From: PLA3 sp964592235
GTDB lineage: Bacteria > Planctomycetota > Phycisphaerae > UBA1845 > UTPLA1
Direction of reading: 5' to 3'
DNA length: 64,000 nt
Assembly (NCBI GenBank): GCA_964592235.1
Contig: CAZQCF010000006.1
Span: 78,214 to 142,213 of the forward strand
Positions within the stretch are counted from its first letter, which is position 1. Each line of letters opens with the position of its first letter. Shown here piece by piece: positions 63,295 through 64,000 of this stretch. The notes below the pieces were generated by a model. That model was not told where the DNA came from. It searched no databases and saw only the letters and a program-made list of their open reading frames with translations. The translations under genes were made by a program, and so were the position numbers.

Positions 63295-63912
63295 ATGGGC
63301 AGATTTCAGGAGTCGAGAGTAGGCAGGTGGCACATATATACTAGATATGTGAGTATTTGTGGCTTATTAGTTACTGTAGAGGCTAGTTGTCTTAGAAACG
63401 AGAATTCAAAGGTACAATTGCGACTCATCGCAGATACTCAACGCGACAATCTCGAATTCTCCCCCGATGTTACTCTTTGCGGGGATGAAGAAGACGATGG
63501 AAAAGTGCAAAGGGCAGCGTCGCTGCTCGGCGAGTTGTCATCAGTGTTTCGGCGTGAATATGGATCTGACGTGCATGTGTCGAGCAGAGGGGATGTAGTG
63601 CGACTCGCGCTACCCATGAATGGCAACCCGATCGACGTGCTTAACCGCGTCGGAAAACTAATGGACAAACTCGAATCCGACACAAAAAGCGAACTGAGTG
63701 GCGTCGCCGAACCGCGATCTACCGATCCCCAATCGAGAGCAAATTCACCAGAGAGCAGATTCACGAATATGGCAATCGCAATTGCGGCCGCTTTGGTTGA
63801 TTGCTTTCCGTCATCTACAAGTGAACAGCGCCGATTGGCCCTGAAGCACGTTTTAGACCTAATTAGGTCAACTAATACTTCGATGCGCCGAAGTAGCTTC
63901 GACCGCTTCTGA
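63295..63912 (+). CDS. Hypothetical protein downstream of the kinase
   Basis: A 205-aa protein with AAAGGAG 3-4 bases before the ATG (short spacing). The region from about residue 65 to 125 (DDGKVQRAASLLGELSSVFRREYG...NRVGKLMDKLES) is helical; the rest is polar. No known domain recognised. It is 103 bases after the kinase gene on the same strand and may be its partner or substrate. Low GC and little codon bias weaken the gene call. Confidence 0.5.
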   Translation: MGRFQESRVGRWHIYTRYVSICGLLVTVEASCLRNENSKVQLRLIADTQRDNLEFSPDVTLCGDEEDDGKVQRAASLLGELSSVFRREYGSDVHVSSRGDVVRLALPMNGNPIDVLNRVGKLMDKLESDTKSELSGVAEPRSTDPQSRANSPESRFTNMAIAIAAALVDCFPSSTSEQRRLALKHVLDLIRSTNTSMRRSSFDRF

Positions 63913-64000
63913 GTCCTAGCAAGGTATAGCGGTGAGCGTCAGGCACAGATTATTCGGGTCATGTGCGTCCAATTCCGGGAGTGAATCCTTTAAGTGAAAT
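63913..64000. other. Right edge of the window
   Basis: No gene or copy of the tRNA end is seen in the last 88 bases, so the element continues beyond. Confidence 0.5.

Noticed and set aside
1..64000. CRISPR array or insertion sequence
   Set aside because: No regularly spaced repeats and no transposase gene were found.

Overview
The window looks like a chromosomal stretch of a GC-rich planctomycete. Evidence: a gene block with DUF1501, pre-peptidase C-terminal (PPC), DUF1549/DUF1553 and planctomycete-type cytochrome/WD40 proteins; large Cys-rich secreted proteins with dockerin-like calcium repeats; and FG-GAP/UnbV proteins. The species cannot be named from the sequence.

Left part (1-17.1 kb). 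After a partial secreted dockerin-type protein (minus strand) comes the main discovery: two divergent, tightly coupled operons that together carry homologues of all five genes of the conserved enediyne 'warhead cassette'. Leftward: UnbV/E3-like FG-GAP/ASPIC protein, a small-molecule-neutral TPR-like membrane protein, UnbU/E4-like membrane protein, and an RND/MMPL-type exporter, with overlaps of 4, 16 and 4 bp. Rightward: DUF1702 (UnbL/E5-like), a 2031-aa iterative PKSE (KS-AT-ACP-KR-DH-PPTase) and a CalE7/SgcE10-like hot-dog thioesterase, with overlaps of 4 and 14 bp. All key catalytic residues of the PKS can be seen. No cytochrome P450, glycosyltransferase or apoprotein gene lies beside it, so the product may be a polyene or an unusual enediyne-like compound rather than a known drug type.

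Middle part (17.3-45 kb). A four-gene planctomycete operon (DUF1501, PPC, DUF1549/1553, cytochrome/WD40/coiled coil), a lone PilB/GspE-type ATPase, an unknown gene, a 1562-aa secreted Cys-rich protein behind a long leader and in front of a strong terminator, then a catabolic group: MmgE/PrpD, MBL hydrolase, two acyl-CoA dehydrogenases and a thiolase. Two membrane glycosyltransferase-type genes follow. Several promoters with good -10/-35 boxes can be read here, and some place the ATG at the expected transcription start (leaderless).

Right part (44.9-64 kb). An intact tRNA-Pro(GGG) is preceded by a 5' tRNA remnant, still with its own promoter, and a GIY-YIG nuclease gene. Immediately after the tRNA begins an integrated mobilizable element: a large serine recombinase whose last codons lie antisense in the tRNA, small accessory genes, a VirD4/TraD-type coupling ATPase, ParB-like protein, SprT-like protein, two unknown cargo genes, a MobF (TrwC-like) relaxase-helicase, an orphan DNA methyltransferase, a toxin-antitoxin pair with a nested-palindrome operator, ArdC antirestriction protein, and AT-richer cargo including a Ser/Thr kinase. 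The far end of the element and any type IV secretion channel lie outside the window.
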